From positions 5,238,501-5,302,500 of the forward strand of contig NZ_CP020038.1 of the NCBI RefSeq assembly GCF_002157225.2: a stretch of 64,000 nt of DNA, given 5' to 3'. Positions 19,354-28,301 of the stretch are shown piece after piece. Source of the DNA: Agarilytica rhodophyticola. Its GTDB lineage: Bacteria > Pseudomonadota > Gammaproteobacteria > Pseudomonadales > Cellvibrionaceae. Every line of letters starts with the position of its first letter. Position 1 is the first letter of the stretch. The notes beneath the pieces are model-generated. The model did not search any database and had not been told where the DNA came from. It saw only the letters and a program-made list of their open reading frames with translations. The position numbers and the translations under genes were made by a program.

Positions 19354-20023
19354 GACATTCACCCCCATCGTTTTTATGCTCTTCTTTAAGTAGAGCAAGT
19401 TCTCGTTTGAGATCTTCCTCTTGCTCCTGGGTTTGAAATTCTTTAGAAAGATCTTTATCTAAACCGTCCATATCGTTTTGAGAGTAAATATTAGGTTGTT
19501 TATATTCACTACTCATAATTTCTCGCTCCCAGCGATCGAAGATCTCCTCACTTTCAACAGCACTAACAGTATTAAACGTATTAACAGCATGTGCTTTAGC
19601 CTCTCGCGAAGATAACATTGCACGCCGTGTTTCCAGGTGTTCCATTTTGCTTTCTATTTCTTGCAGATTAGCTACCAGTTTATCTCGTAATTGCTCAGCT
19701 TTTTGATATTGAAGCTCAATACTTTGTCTGCGTTTCTCATATACCTTTGCCTGCTTTAAACATTCCAAAGCCTTGTATTCATTTGTTTCCATACAGGACT
19801 TAGCTCGCAGTCTCCAACGGGCAATCTCCTGGTCAATTGAGTCTCTTTCATCAACTAGCTTTTGACAACGCTGCTCTACTCGCCGCTTTTCTGTATGCGC
19901 TTGAGCCGCGTGCTTATGCATATCATTAATCATACTGGTAGCTAAAGCTTCATGATTTTCCATCTTGGTAACAAACTCGTCGAAAGACGCCCCAATAGAC
20001 GCCACTAATCGCCTAACTCTCAT
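19340..20023 (-). CDS. PspA/IM30-like coiled-coil protein
   Basis: A 227-residue, highly charged protein that is almost wholly coiled coil between residues 25 and 160, with an acidic tail (EEDLKRELALLKEEHK). It starts MRVRRLVASIGASFDEFVTKMENHEA, which matches the layout of PspA/IM30/LiaH proteins, whose N-terminal amphipathic helix binds membranes and whose coiled coil forms ESCRT-III-like assemblies. I chose the ATG at 20023 because AGAGGGTG precedes it; the frame extends 34 codons further with no family resemblance. It is coupled to the downstream membrane protein. Family assignment is by pattern. Confidence 0.68.
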   Translation of the reverse strand: MRVRRLVASIGASFDEFVTKMENHEALATSMINDMHKHAAQAHTEKRRVEQRCQKLVDERDSIDQEIARWRLRAKSCMETNEYKALECLKQAKVYEKRRQSIELQYQKAEQLRDKLVANLQEIESKMEHLETRRAMLSSREAKAHAVNTFNTVSAVESEEIFDRWEREIMSSEYKQPNIYSQNDMDGLDKDLSKEFQTQEQEEDLKRELALLKEEHKNDGGECHGDK

Positions 20024-20341
20024 TACTGCACCCTCTATTTTTAACAAAGTTGTGGCTAAAACTAGATAGACCTTGGTTCGGGTGCAACGAGAAATAAGGA
20101 GTGTTAAAAAAGTTGCATATAACAATGCTTTAAGTGATAAGGGGTAACACTTTTTACGCCTAAGTAAGATGTTACAGTACTCCTCATATCAACTTTTCCG
20201 ACCTAAGGGCAAGTCTAGAAGATAACAAAACTACTCATTTGTCACTTAATAGTTTCACTAGCTATTAGAGGTTCTCCCCAAGCCCAGGTGACGGTACAAT
20301 TAGCCAATTTTACAAAGACACACATTAAGGCCGTCATCCGT

Positions 20342-20698
20342 ATGAGCGACACTTTGCGTATATATCACAACCCCCGCTGTTCAAAATCTCGTCAGACTTT
20401 AGCGTTAATAGAGGAGCATGGCGTCAGTCCTGAGATTGTTTTATATCTCGAGACTCCTCCGTCCGAGAAAGAATTAAGCGAGCTACTGCAACAATTGGGT
20501 AAATCAGCACATGAGATTGTGCGGGTGAAAGAGGATGTGTATAAAAGTCTCGGCTTAGCGAATAAAAATCTTTCTGAACAACAGCTCATTGAAACCATGG
20601 TCGCTAACCCCAAGTTAATCGAGCGTCCAATTGTGACCAACGAAAAACAAGCCATAGTGGGCCGCCCTCCGGAAAATGTGCTCGCACTTTTAAAATAA
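20342..20698 (+). CDS. arsC: ArsC-family reductase (glutaredoxin-dependent)
   Basis: A 118-residue thioredoxin-fold protein with IYHNPRCSKSRQTL (redox Cys13) and the C-terminal RPIVTNEKQAIVGRPPENVL signature of ArsC. It should reduce arsenate with glutathione and glutaredoxin. There is no arsenite efflux gene in sight, and in Pseudomonas a similar gene sits with wrbA, so a general thiol-redox role is possible. The ATG at 20342 is chosen because the family N-terminus begins there; a GTG 54 bp upstream only adds unrelated residues. wrbA starts 9 bp downstream. Confidence 0.88.
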   Translation: MSDTLRIYHNPRCSKSRQTLALIEEHGVSPEIVLYLETPPSEKELSELLQQLGKSAHEIVRVKEDVYKSLGLANKNLSEQQLIETMVANPKLIERPIVTNEKQAIVGRPPENVLALLK

Positions 20699-21319
<621 letters not shown>

Positions 21320-21715
21320 ATGACTCAGCAAACCTCATCGACAACATCAAATCGAGCGCCATTAGAACGTAAGATGGAATATGCAGCGAATATCACTTAT
21401 GGGCTCTTTGCTGCACTAGTAGCCTTAATTCTCTACTGGAATATTACACGGGAAAGCGGCTTTAAAATCGGTATCATGGTCTTTCAAACATTACCGCTGC
21501 TGGCTCTGCTACCTGGCATGCTACAAAAAGCTTATCGCAGCTACTCCTGGCTATGTTTTCTGCTGTTATTCTATTTTATTTTCGCAGTTCAGCTTGTTTT
21601 CTCTTCCATTAGACAGACAAGTGATTATATTTTTCTTATTCTCATTATATTCTTGTTCGTTTCATCCATGATGACAAGCCGTTGGTTGCAACGCTGGCAA
21701 AAGGGTGCGGCGTAA
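21320..21715 (+). CDS. DUF2069 small membrane protein
   Basis: A 131-residue protein with four hydrophobic segments (about residues 25-43, 53-67, 76-95 and 102-117) and charged ends. The length, topology and position directly after wrbA fit the DUF2069 family. The start codon abuts the wrbA stop, so translation is probably coupled. Function unknown. Confidence 0.78.
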   Translation: MTQQTSSTTSNRAPLERKMEYAANITYGLFAALVALILYWNITRESGFKIGIMVFQTLPLLALLPGMLQKAYRSYSWLCFLLLFYFIFAVQLVFSSIRQTSDYIFLILIIFLFVSSMMTSRWLQRWQKGAA

Positions 21716-21757
21716 TCTAAAGGACTACATCTCAGTTTACGAGGTTTAATAAAAAAC

Positions 21758-23587
21758 ATGTTGAAGTACCTAGGTAAAATTTGGAAATTTATTACCCATG
21801 TCCGCACAGGCTTGGCAAACCTGATTTTCATCTTATTGATTGTGTTTATCGTAGTATCGGTGGCTAATAGTGATAAGCAACCACTACCAGATAAAGCCCC
21901 TTTATTGGTGCGTATTTCCGGCAAACTCGTTGACCAAGTCACTTATGAGCCTACCATATTCGACCTATTCGAAGAAGAAAAGGAAGATACCGAAACTCTA
22001 CTTCGCGATGTCACAACAGCCATTAAACATGCCGCTAAAGATAACCGTATCAATGGCTTGCTTCTAAACATGAATGGCTTGAACGCAAGTAATTTCAGTA
22101 AGCTTGAAGAAATCGGACAGGCAATTGAGCTGTTTAAAGAAAGTAAGAAACCCGTTATTGCTTACGCCGATAGCTATTCTCAGCAACAGTACTTTCTCGC
22201 CAGTTACGCCGATGAGATCTACATCAATCCTATGGGCAACATCACTATTACAGGATTTGGCTACTACGGTTCGTATTTTAAAGAAGCGGCAGACAAACTC
22301 TCAATTAAGTTTCATTTATTTAAAGTAGGCAACTACAAAGATGCCGCCGAGCCATTTGTACGGAACAGTATGTCCGAAGCATCGCGAGAGCACAATTCAG
22401 GCTGGATTACCGAACTTTGGCAACGTTATACAGATAAAGTGGAAGCCCATCGACAGCTTGATAGCGGCACTATCGAAACATTTGTTAATAACCTTAAAGA
22501 TACCCTTGCCGATAATAAAGACAGCTTTGCGAACTTAGCAAAGAAGACTGGATTTGTTGACGACGTTGTTTCTCGCGTGTCCCTTAACAACAAACTTATA
22601 GAACGGTTTGGCAAGGAAAAAGACGCAGATTTTTTTAAAGCCATTACTTACAAGCGTTATTTGCAAGAAGTTAAGTCCCCATTCCCTCATAACAGCAACA
22701 ATATCGGTCTTATTGTGGCCAGCGGAACCATTGTAGATGGTAAAGCACCGGAAGGTCGCATCGGCGGCGCCAGCTTAGCAAAGCTTATCCGCAAAGCACA
22801 AAATGACGATTCCTTAGAAGCTCTTATTATTCGTGTTGACAGTGGCGGTGGCAGCGCCTTTGCATCAGAAGTCATTCGCGATGAGCTAATTAATGCCAAG
22901 CAACAAGGACTGCCTATATATATTTCTATGAGTTCGGTAGCCGCTTCTGGCGGGTATTGGCTGGCTACTGCCGCTGAAGAAATTTGGGCCCTACCAAGCA
23001 CTATCACAGGATCGATTGGTGTGTGGGGACTACTGCCCAATATATCTGAGTCTATGAAGCGTGTGGGAATTCATAATGATGGCTTTGGCACTACTTCACT
23101 ATCAGACCTTTACCAGATATCCCGGCCATTGTCTCCAGAAGCAAAACAGGTGTTTCAGACTGGAGTCGACAATGTCTATCGTCAATTTATTAACCTTGTG
23201 GCCGAGGCGAGAGAACAAACACCGGAAGCCATTCACAAAGTTGCTCAAGGGCGTGTATGGACAGGCCAAAAAGCACTGGAATTTGGTTTAGTAGATCAAC
23301 TAGGCACGCTAGATGATCTCGTCGCTTCAGTAGCAGAAAAACAACAGCTTTCGAACTACCATGTGAAAGTAATAAGACGTACCTTATCGCCTTCTCAGGA
23401 GTTTCTGCGCGCAGTAATGGAAGAAGCTAACACCTTTGGGCAATCAGTACGCAAAGGTATTGTCGGTGAGCATATATCAGAGCTGGTGGACACCCTACCT
23501 TTAGATAAAATACAAAGTGCTTTACCTATCGACGCATCGCCGTTACAGCGTATTTATGCGGAATGTTTGGCCTGCATGATTCCCTAA
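21758..23587 (+). CDS. sppA: Signal peptide peptidase SppA, 67 kDa type
   Basis: A 609-residue inner-membrane serine protease with one N-terminal transmembrane helix (about residues 21-38) and two tandem S49 domains. The general base is K194 (KVGNYKDAAEPF) in the first repeat and the nucleophile S397 (SSVAASGGYW) in the second, the split Ser-Lys dyad of the long SppA form. It degrades signal peptides left after secretion. It follows the arsC-wrbA-DUF2069 group by about 40 bp and ends at a strong terminator. Confidence 0.95.
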   Translation: MLKYLGKIWKFITHVRTGLANLIFILLIVFIVVSVANSDKQPLPDKAPLLVRISGKLVDQVTYEPTIFDLFEEEKEDTETLLRDVTTAIKHAAKDNRINGLLLNMNGLNASNFSKLEEIGQAIELFKESKKPVIAYADSYSQQQYFLASYADEIYINPMGNITITGFGYYGSYFKEAADKLSIKFHLFKVGNYKDAAEPFVRNSMSEASREHNSGWITELWQRYTDKVEAHRQLDSGTIETFVNNLKDTLADNKDSFANLAKKTGFVDDVVSRVSLNNKLIERFGKEKDADFFKAITYKRYLQEVKSPFPHNSNNIGLIVASGTIVDGKAPEGRIGGASLAKLIRKAQNDDSLEALIIRVDSGGGSAFASEVIRDELINAKQQGLPIYISMSSVAASGGYWLATAAEEIWALPSTITGSIGVWGLLPNISESMKRVGIHNDGFGTTSLSDLYQISRPLSPEAKQVFQTGVDNVYRQFINLVAEAREQTPEAIHKVAQGRVWTGQKALEFGLVDQLGTLDDLVASVAEKQQLSNYHVKVIRRTLSPSQEFLRAVMEEANTFGQSVRKGIVGEHISELVDTLPLDKIQSALPIDASPLQRIYAECLACMIP

Positions 23588-23610
23588 ATGCAATCTAGCA
23601 CCACCCAAAC

Positions 23611-23645
23611 AAAAAGCCTCCACTATTTCTAGTGGAGGCTTTTTT
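23611..23645. terminator. Bidirectional terminator between sppA and hda
   Basis: A perfect AAGCCTCCACT/AGTGGAGGCTT stem with loop ATTTCT is flanked by A5 on the left and T6 on the right, so it can end both sppA (plus) and hda (minus) transcripts. Confidence 0.93.
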
Positions 23646-23681
23646 ATTTTGGGCAAATCTAAGTAAACCTAGACTCAATCA

Positions 23682-23720
23682 GTACCTGTTAACACTAATT
23701 ACATTAATGTTAACAGGTAC
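23682..23720. repeat. Palindrome carrying MITE-like termini at the hda stop
   Basis: GTACCTGTTAACA (23682-23694) is mirrored by TGTTAACAGGTAC (23708-23720). The core CCTGTTAACACTAATT (23685-23700) is identical for 16 bases to the right terminus of the element at 35352-35614, read on the opposite strand. The palindrome supplies the last codons and the stop of hda. It may be a collapsed or internally deleted copy. Confidence 0.7.
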
Positions 23721-24444
23721 CATTATTTTCAAAAGCTTGTTTAACAAAGGGAATCGTAAGCTTACGTTGCTGCTGCATGGAAGCATCATCTAATTGATTA
23801 AGCAGTTTGAATAGATCATTCATATCTCGCGATGCATGATTAAGAATATATTTAGCCACATCAATCGGCATTTTTAAGCCTCGGGCATCAGCTCGCATTA
23901 TGAGCACTTTCTGCTTTTGCTCATCATTGAGACTCTCAATTCTATATATTGGACAGCCCAGTATCCGCGACTTCAAATCCGGTAATTCAATACCTAGTTC
24001 AGCAGGACTAGTATGCATACCCATTAGTAAAGTGTGTCCGGCGTCTCTCAGTCGATTGAATAAATGAAAGATCTCAACTTCCCAGGAACGCTGACCTGAT
24101 ATTACTTCGATGTTATCCAAACAAATAAGCTCGGTTGTATCAAGCCCGGCCAAAATATCTTTTGCGGTCTTATCGACAATATCGGCCATTGGAAAATACT
24201 TTACCGAACGCCCTACTTCATGAGCTTGAAGACATACTGCTTGCATTAAATGGGTTAGGCCGCAGCCTGAAGCCCCCCATATCACGTGATGACTGCGCTC
24301 ATCTCCGCTAGCGATAGCTCGCATAACACTTAAAGCGAGCCCGTTATCCTCGCTGTAAAAATTAGCGAAGGTCGCTTCATCTCTCAGTGAAACCCCTAAA
24401 CTAAGTTGCATCGGTGACGGTGATAAGGATACTTCAGCTACCAT
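23710..24444 (-). CDS. hda: DnaA inactivator Hda
   Basis: A 244-residue AAA+ protein homologous to the DnaA ATPase domain; with the sliding clamp it triggers ATP hydrolysis on DnaA and prevents re-initiation. The clamp-binding segment MQLSLGVSL lies near the N-terminus. The P-loop is degenerate (GASGCGLTHL, Leu in place of the Walker A lysine; E. coli Hda is also atypical here). Walker B is ICLDNIEVI. The start is uncertain: 24444 is my choice, 24411 the alternative, and the full frame runs into the DUF2066 gene. The last codons and stop lie in the palindrome at 23682-23720. Confidence 0.88.
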   Translation of the reverse strand: MVAEVSLSPSPMQLSLGVSLRDEATFANFYSEDNGLALSVMRAIASGDERSHHVIWGASGCGLTHLMQAVCLQAHEVGRSVKYFPMADIVDKTAKDILAGLDTTELICLDNIEVISGQRSWEVEIFHLFNRLRDAGHTLLMGMHTSPAELGIELPDLKSRILGCPIYRIESLNDEQKQKVLIMRADARGLKMPIDVAKYILNHASRDMNDLFKLLNQLDDASMQQQRKLTIPFVKQAFENNGTC

Positions 24445-24461
24445 GATATATGCCAAGCCGC

Positions 24462-25586
24462 TTAACTGGACCAGCTGAACTTTAAGGGGTTTTCCAATGT
24501 TCCTTGCGGCGCTCGTTGCCAAGCTGGTAACAAGTCATTGTTATCAGGCTTTATGCGCAGTTTGTTGTCGAGATTAAGAATACTCACAAAACGCTCAACA
24601 CCCGCTTGAGATTCGAGAAACAATAATAGGGTATCTTGCCTTACCGCAACGATTTGCACTTTAGACACTGCAGCCAAGCCGCCAAGATAAGATAAAGAGC
24701 GACGGTACTGTGCAAAGTTATCAATGTCTGAAACTTGCACAACTAAGCGCCCACCGGCTTCTAGTTGAGGTTGGTTGGCATAACGCTTGGCCAAAAAATC
24801 CGCCAAAGGATAAAGCGCTTCCACACCAATCACTGGGTCTAAGTGGCCATTTTCATCGAGCGCCACCCGACTATCGTAGCTGCGAGCCGTATCCCCATGG
24901 AAGAATTGCCAACTGGCGAGCACTCGACCGCGAGAAGTTTTTGAATAACGCCCCACTAGAATAGTATCCGCACTGTAACGTTTGGAGGCTTCTCTAATCG
25001 CTTCTTCGTTAATATCCCAAACATCCTCTGCTGAAAGAGCCAGCTGATCATCCAAATCTAATAAGGGAAAAGAAAGGGGTAAGCCTCGCTGCTCGGCGGC
25101 TTTATCTAGCGCTTGCAAGATTTCAACATCGCTTTGTTGGTTAATTAGCTGCTTACCGTATTCTGGACTATCTTCTACCAACCATACCAAAGTGGAAGGA
25201 CGACTAGCAGACCAAAATGGTTGTTGAGCATCGGCGAGGATTTTCTTCACAACTTCACCAGAGAATGTTAGTGAAACCAGCTCGCGATAGCCAAGCTCTA
25301 GCAAAGACTCGTCTTTTAATGGTTGATATTGGAACTGTTCAACATAGCTCAAGGCTTTCCTCGCCTGTTCGCGTATGCGTATATCTTCTACCGTCTGCTC
25401 GGAGCCAGACATTCTTAGCAATACTTGTAACAAAGCATTGCGAGCGGCACTGCGTCTTTCTTGAGCAGTTTGAGTCTTAACTGGAACTTTAGCGCTAAAA
25501 TAGTCCATTTTTGTCTGAGCATAGGCTCTGACAAAAAGTGACATCACCAAACAGATTAACAACAACAGCTGAGTTACAACACGCAT
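24462..25586 (-). CDS. DUF2066 periplasmic protein
   Basis: A 374-residue exported protein with a clear signal peptide (residues 1-24, cleavage near AYA-Q). The remainder has the DUF2066 pattern: an N-terminal RRSAARNALLQVLLRMSG segment and a later ILVGRYSKTSRGRVLASWQFFHGD. The family is conserved next to purM and hda in Pseudomonas relatives. Function unknown. It ends 18 bp before the chosen hda start and is probably co-transcribed with it. Confidence 0.82.
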   Translation of the reverse strand: MRVVTQLLLLICLVMSLFVRAYAQTKMDYFSAKVPVKTQTAQERRSAARNALLQVLLRMSGSEQTVEDIRIREQARKALSYVEQFQYQPLKDESLLELGYRELVSLTFSGEVVKKILADAQQPFWSASRPSTLVWLVEDSPEYGKQLINQQSDVEILQALDKAAEQRGLPLSFPLLDLDDQLALSAEDVWDINEEAIREASKRYSADTILVGRYSKTSRGRVLASWQFFHGDTARSYDSRVALDENGHLDPVIGVEALYPLADFLAKRYANQPQLEAGGRLVVQVSDIDNFAQYRRSLSYLGGLAAVSKVQIVAVRQDTLLLFLESQAGVERFVSILNLDNKLRIKPDNNDLLPAWQRAPQGTLENPLKFSWSS

Positions 25587-25722
25587 GCTATTCGTATCAC
25601 CTTAAATTTACGTCGTATTTCATATACATTGGCTATTAGAGCATAGAATGTATACAAGAGGCGTTATTGTAACTCAAGATTTTGACGATAACAGCGATAA
25701 CCAAATCTCACATACAGCAATC

Positions 25723-25941
25723 TTAAGTTAAAGCGTTCAAAAAAAGCTCAGCATGACATAAAGGCTGACTAATCCCTAGATTATCGAGTACCCAGTACTT
25801 ATTCATCATGGGATGATCATTGAAGTGTTCTACTGCTAACCAAAGCTTTACGAAACTGGTAGAATGCGCGGCAAATTTATCGGCCTCGGGGAAACTCACT
25901 GAGTTTACTCGCCACTGAATCAATAGACCACAAATAAACAT
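25723..25941 (-). CDS. Possible 72-residue hypothetical protein
   Basis: An open frame with an ordinary amino-acid mix and no low complexity fills most of the 350 bp gap between DUF2066 and purM. Its ATG is back-to-back with the purM ATG (sequence ACATGT), which is unusual for two real starts. I recognise no family, and no ribosome-binding site stands out. It could be a small gene or chance. Confidence 0.3.
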   Translation of the reverse strand: MFICGLLIQWRVNSVSFPEADKFAAHSTSFVKLWLAVEHFNDHPMMNKYWVLDNLGISQPLCHAELFLNALT

Positions 25942-27007
25942 GTCAAATTCAAATCACGATAGCTCAAACACACCTCACCTATCTTATAAAGATGCCGGTG
26001 TCGACATTGATGCAGGCAATGCCTTGGTCGACCGCATAAAATCTGTTGCACTGCGCACTAAGCGGCCAGAGGTGTTGGCAGGCCTTGGTGGCTTCGGGGC
26101 ATTATTTGAACTCCCTAAAGGTTACCAAGAGCCTGTTTTGGTTTCTGGAACTGACGGTGTGGGTACAAAGCTGAAGTTAGCAATGGATGCTAATAAGCAT
26201 GACACTATAGGCATTGATCTGGTGGCTATGTGTGTTAACGATCTTATTGTCGGCGGAGCAGAGCCTTTGTTTTTCCTCGATTACTACGCAACGGGCAAAT
26301 TATCGGTGGATATCGCCTCTAAAGTTGTAGAAGGCATAGGCGAAGGCTGCGAACTCTCAGGGTGTTCTCTGGTAGGGGGCGAAACAGCGGAAATGCCAGG
26401 GATGTACGAAGGAGAAGATTATGACCTAGCAGGCTTTTGCGTCGGTATTGTGGAAAAAAGCAAAATCTTAGACGGCAGCAAAGTCAAGGTCGGTGATAGT
26501 ATTATCGGTCTTGCTAGTAGTGGCCCCCATTCCAATGGATATTCTTTGATAAGGAAAATTCTTGAGCGAAGCCAAGCAGATATCGACGAACCTTTTGGCA
26601 ATAAGACATTGGGGGAAACCTTACTGGAGCCCACACGTATTTATGTGAAGTCCATTCTGGAGTTGCTCAAAACCGTTGATGTACATGCGATTTCCCATAT
26701 TACAGGCGGTGGCTTAAGTGAAAATATTCCACGTGTATTACCCGCTGAAACCAAAGCGGTGATCGACCGGAATGCCTGGCAACAACCTGAAATATTCAAC
26801 TGGTTACAAAAACAAGGCAACGTTATCCCAACAGAAATGATCCGCACATTTAACTGCGGTGTCGGCATGGTGGTATGTGTCGCCAAGGAAGATGTCGAGC
26901 GAACCATACAACTATTAGAACAGATGGGTGAAAGTACTTTTGTCCTCGGTCATATTGCTCATGCTGTACAAGACGAAGAACAAGTCGAAGTATTAAATTT
27001 AGTATAA
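25940..27007 (+). CDS. purM: Phosphoribosylformylglycinamidine cyclo-ligase (AIR synthetase)
   Basis: A 355-residue PurM converting FGAM and ATP to AIR in purine synthesis. It shows the family signatures [21 protein letters not shown] near the N-terminus, [13 protein letters not shown] (ATP loop), [13 protein letters not shown], and [14 protein letters not shown]. It is followed after 13 bp by purN, the classical purMN pair. No purine-repressor box was recognised upstream. Confidence 0.97.
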   Translation: MSNSNHDSSNTPHLSYKDAGVDIDAGNALVDRIKSVALRTKRPEVLAGLGGFGALFELPKGYQEPVLVSGTDGVGTKLKLAMDANKHDTIGIDLVAMCVNDLIVGGAEPLFFLDYYATGKLSVDIASKVVEGIGEGCELSGCSLVGGETAEMPGMYEGEDYDLAGFCVGIVEKSKILDGSKVKVGDSIIGLASSGPHSNGYSLIRKILERSQADIDEPFGNKTLGETLLEPTRIYVKSILELLKTVDVHAISHITGGGLSENIPRVLPAETKAVIDRNAWQQPEIFNWLQKQGNVIPTEMIRTFNCGVGMVVCVAKEDVERTIQLLEQMGESTFVLGHIAHAVQDEEQVEVLNLV

Positions 27008-27020
27008 CGAGTTATTGCCA

Positions 27021-27692
27021 ATGGAAAAACATGAGTTGAAACCTGCCCGAGTAGTCATTCTCATATCGGGCGGAGGCACAAACCTTCAAACCATTATCGA
27101 TCAACAAGAAGCGGGCAAACTGCCTATTACTATTTGTGCTGTCATTTCAAACCGAGACGATGTACAAGGTATTCAACGCGCACAAAAACACAATATTCCC
27201 GTTATCGTTTTAGAACACAATCAGTTTCCATCACGAGAATCTTTTGATGGGAGATTGCAAGATATTATCGATTCGCAAAATCCAGATATTGTGGTGCTTG
27301 CCGGCTTCATGAGAATTTTGACTCCTGATTTCACCCGTCATTATGAAGGGAAAATGATCAACATACACCCCTCTCTGTTACCACATTATCAAGGCTTACA
27401 TACGCACCGCCGTGTGCTTGAAGCGGGTGATTTAAAACATGGCGCCACGGTACATTTTGTTACAGCTCAACTGGATGGTGGGCCGGCTATAATTCAGTCA
27501 TCCATTGAAGTCGAAAAGAGTGACAGCGAAGAAAGCTTAAAAGAAAAAGTACTGCGACAAGAACACAAAATATTCCCACTGGCAATTCGTTGGCTTGCAG
27601 AAAAACGTGTTGTTATGAGAGAGGAGAAAGCTTTCCTAGACGGCGAAGAGTTGGCTGTTGGAGGAGTTCAGTTTGATAAAAATGAAATATAA
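27021..27692 (+). CDS. purN: Phosphoribosylglycinamide formyltransferase
   Basis: A 223-residue GAR transformylase that uses 10-formyl-tetrahydrofolate. Motifs: VVILISGGGTNLQTIID (GAR phosphate loop), catalytic Asn/His/Asp positions in NIHPSLLPHY and LDGGPAIIQ, and VLAGFMRILTPDF. I chose the ATG at 27021; the frame can be read from a TTG two codons upstream. It is slightly longer than E. coli PurN owing to a C-terminal tail. Co-transcribed with purM. Confidence 0.95.
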   Translation: MEKHELKPARVVILISGGGTNLQTIIDQQEAGKLPITICAVISNRDDVQGIQRAQKHNIPVIVLEHNQFPSRESFDGRLQDIIDSQNPDIVVLAGFMRILTPDFTRHYEGKMINIHPSLLPHYQGLHTHRRVLEAGDLKHGATVHFVTAQLDGGPAIIQSSIEVEKSDSEESLKEKVLRQEHKIFPLAIRWLAEKRVVMREEKAFLDGEELAVGGVQFDKNEI

Positions 27693-28301
27693 TTTCTAAT
27701 ATTTATATATTTACGCTTACATATATAGCAACGTATAGGCTCTAACATATAGCTGCTCATTTATTACTGATAAGGTATCGTTTCTACGACAACGAGTTTT
27801 ACACTCTAGTAAACATGTTAAATATATATTGAGTAGTTAGGTACAAGGCGCCTAAATGAATTGCCTTTTGATTGTATTATTATACATTTAAGGCTAGGCG
27901 CTAATATAAATTCCTGACGCTCAATGGTATCGAGTTTGTGGGTTCGGCTGGCGCTAACTGGGTGGCCGCTGTTAGCAAACATGTTTTCGATGTATTAAAA
28001 AGCTCTACTGAATAATCGCTCAGTGTTAACAGGAGTTGATGCACACTGGTAAAATACCTTACATTCTATACAGTTACTTGCACATTTATATATCGTTAGT
28101 AGCGTTTTCGAAAACCGATTGATATTAGCACTAAGCTATTTAGTCTGTCGATTCACCTGTTGGCGGCATACTCAAAAGCTAAATGTCTTTATAATGTGAA
28201 ATATCCTAAAGCCGAATGGGCTAAAATTGTAGACTCTTCTATATAACATTTGACACAAACTGTTATTTTACAATCACACTAAAGTTAAACTCGTTATAAG
28301 T
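27693..28301. other. 609 bp intergenic region
   Basis: I see no gene. It is AT-rich and holds AGTGTTAACAGG at 28022-28033, a 12-base match to the terminus of the MITE-like element at 35352-35614 without a partner repeat nearby. It contains the control region of the pentapeptide-cyclase gene. Confidence 0.5.
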
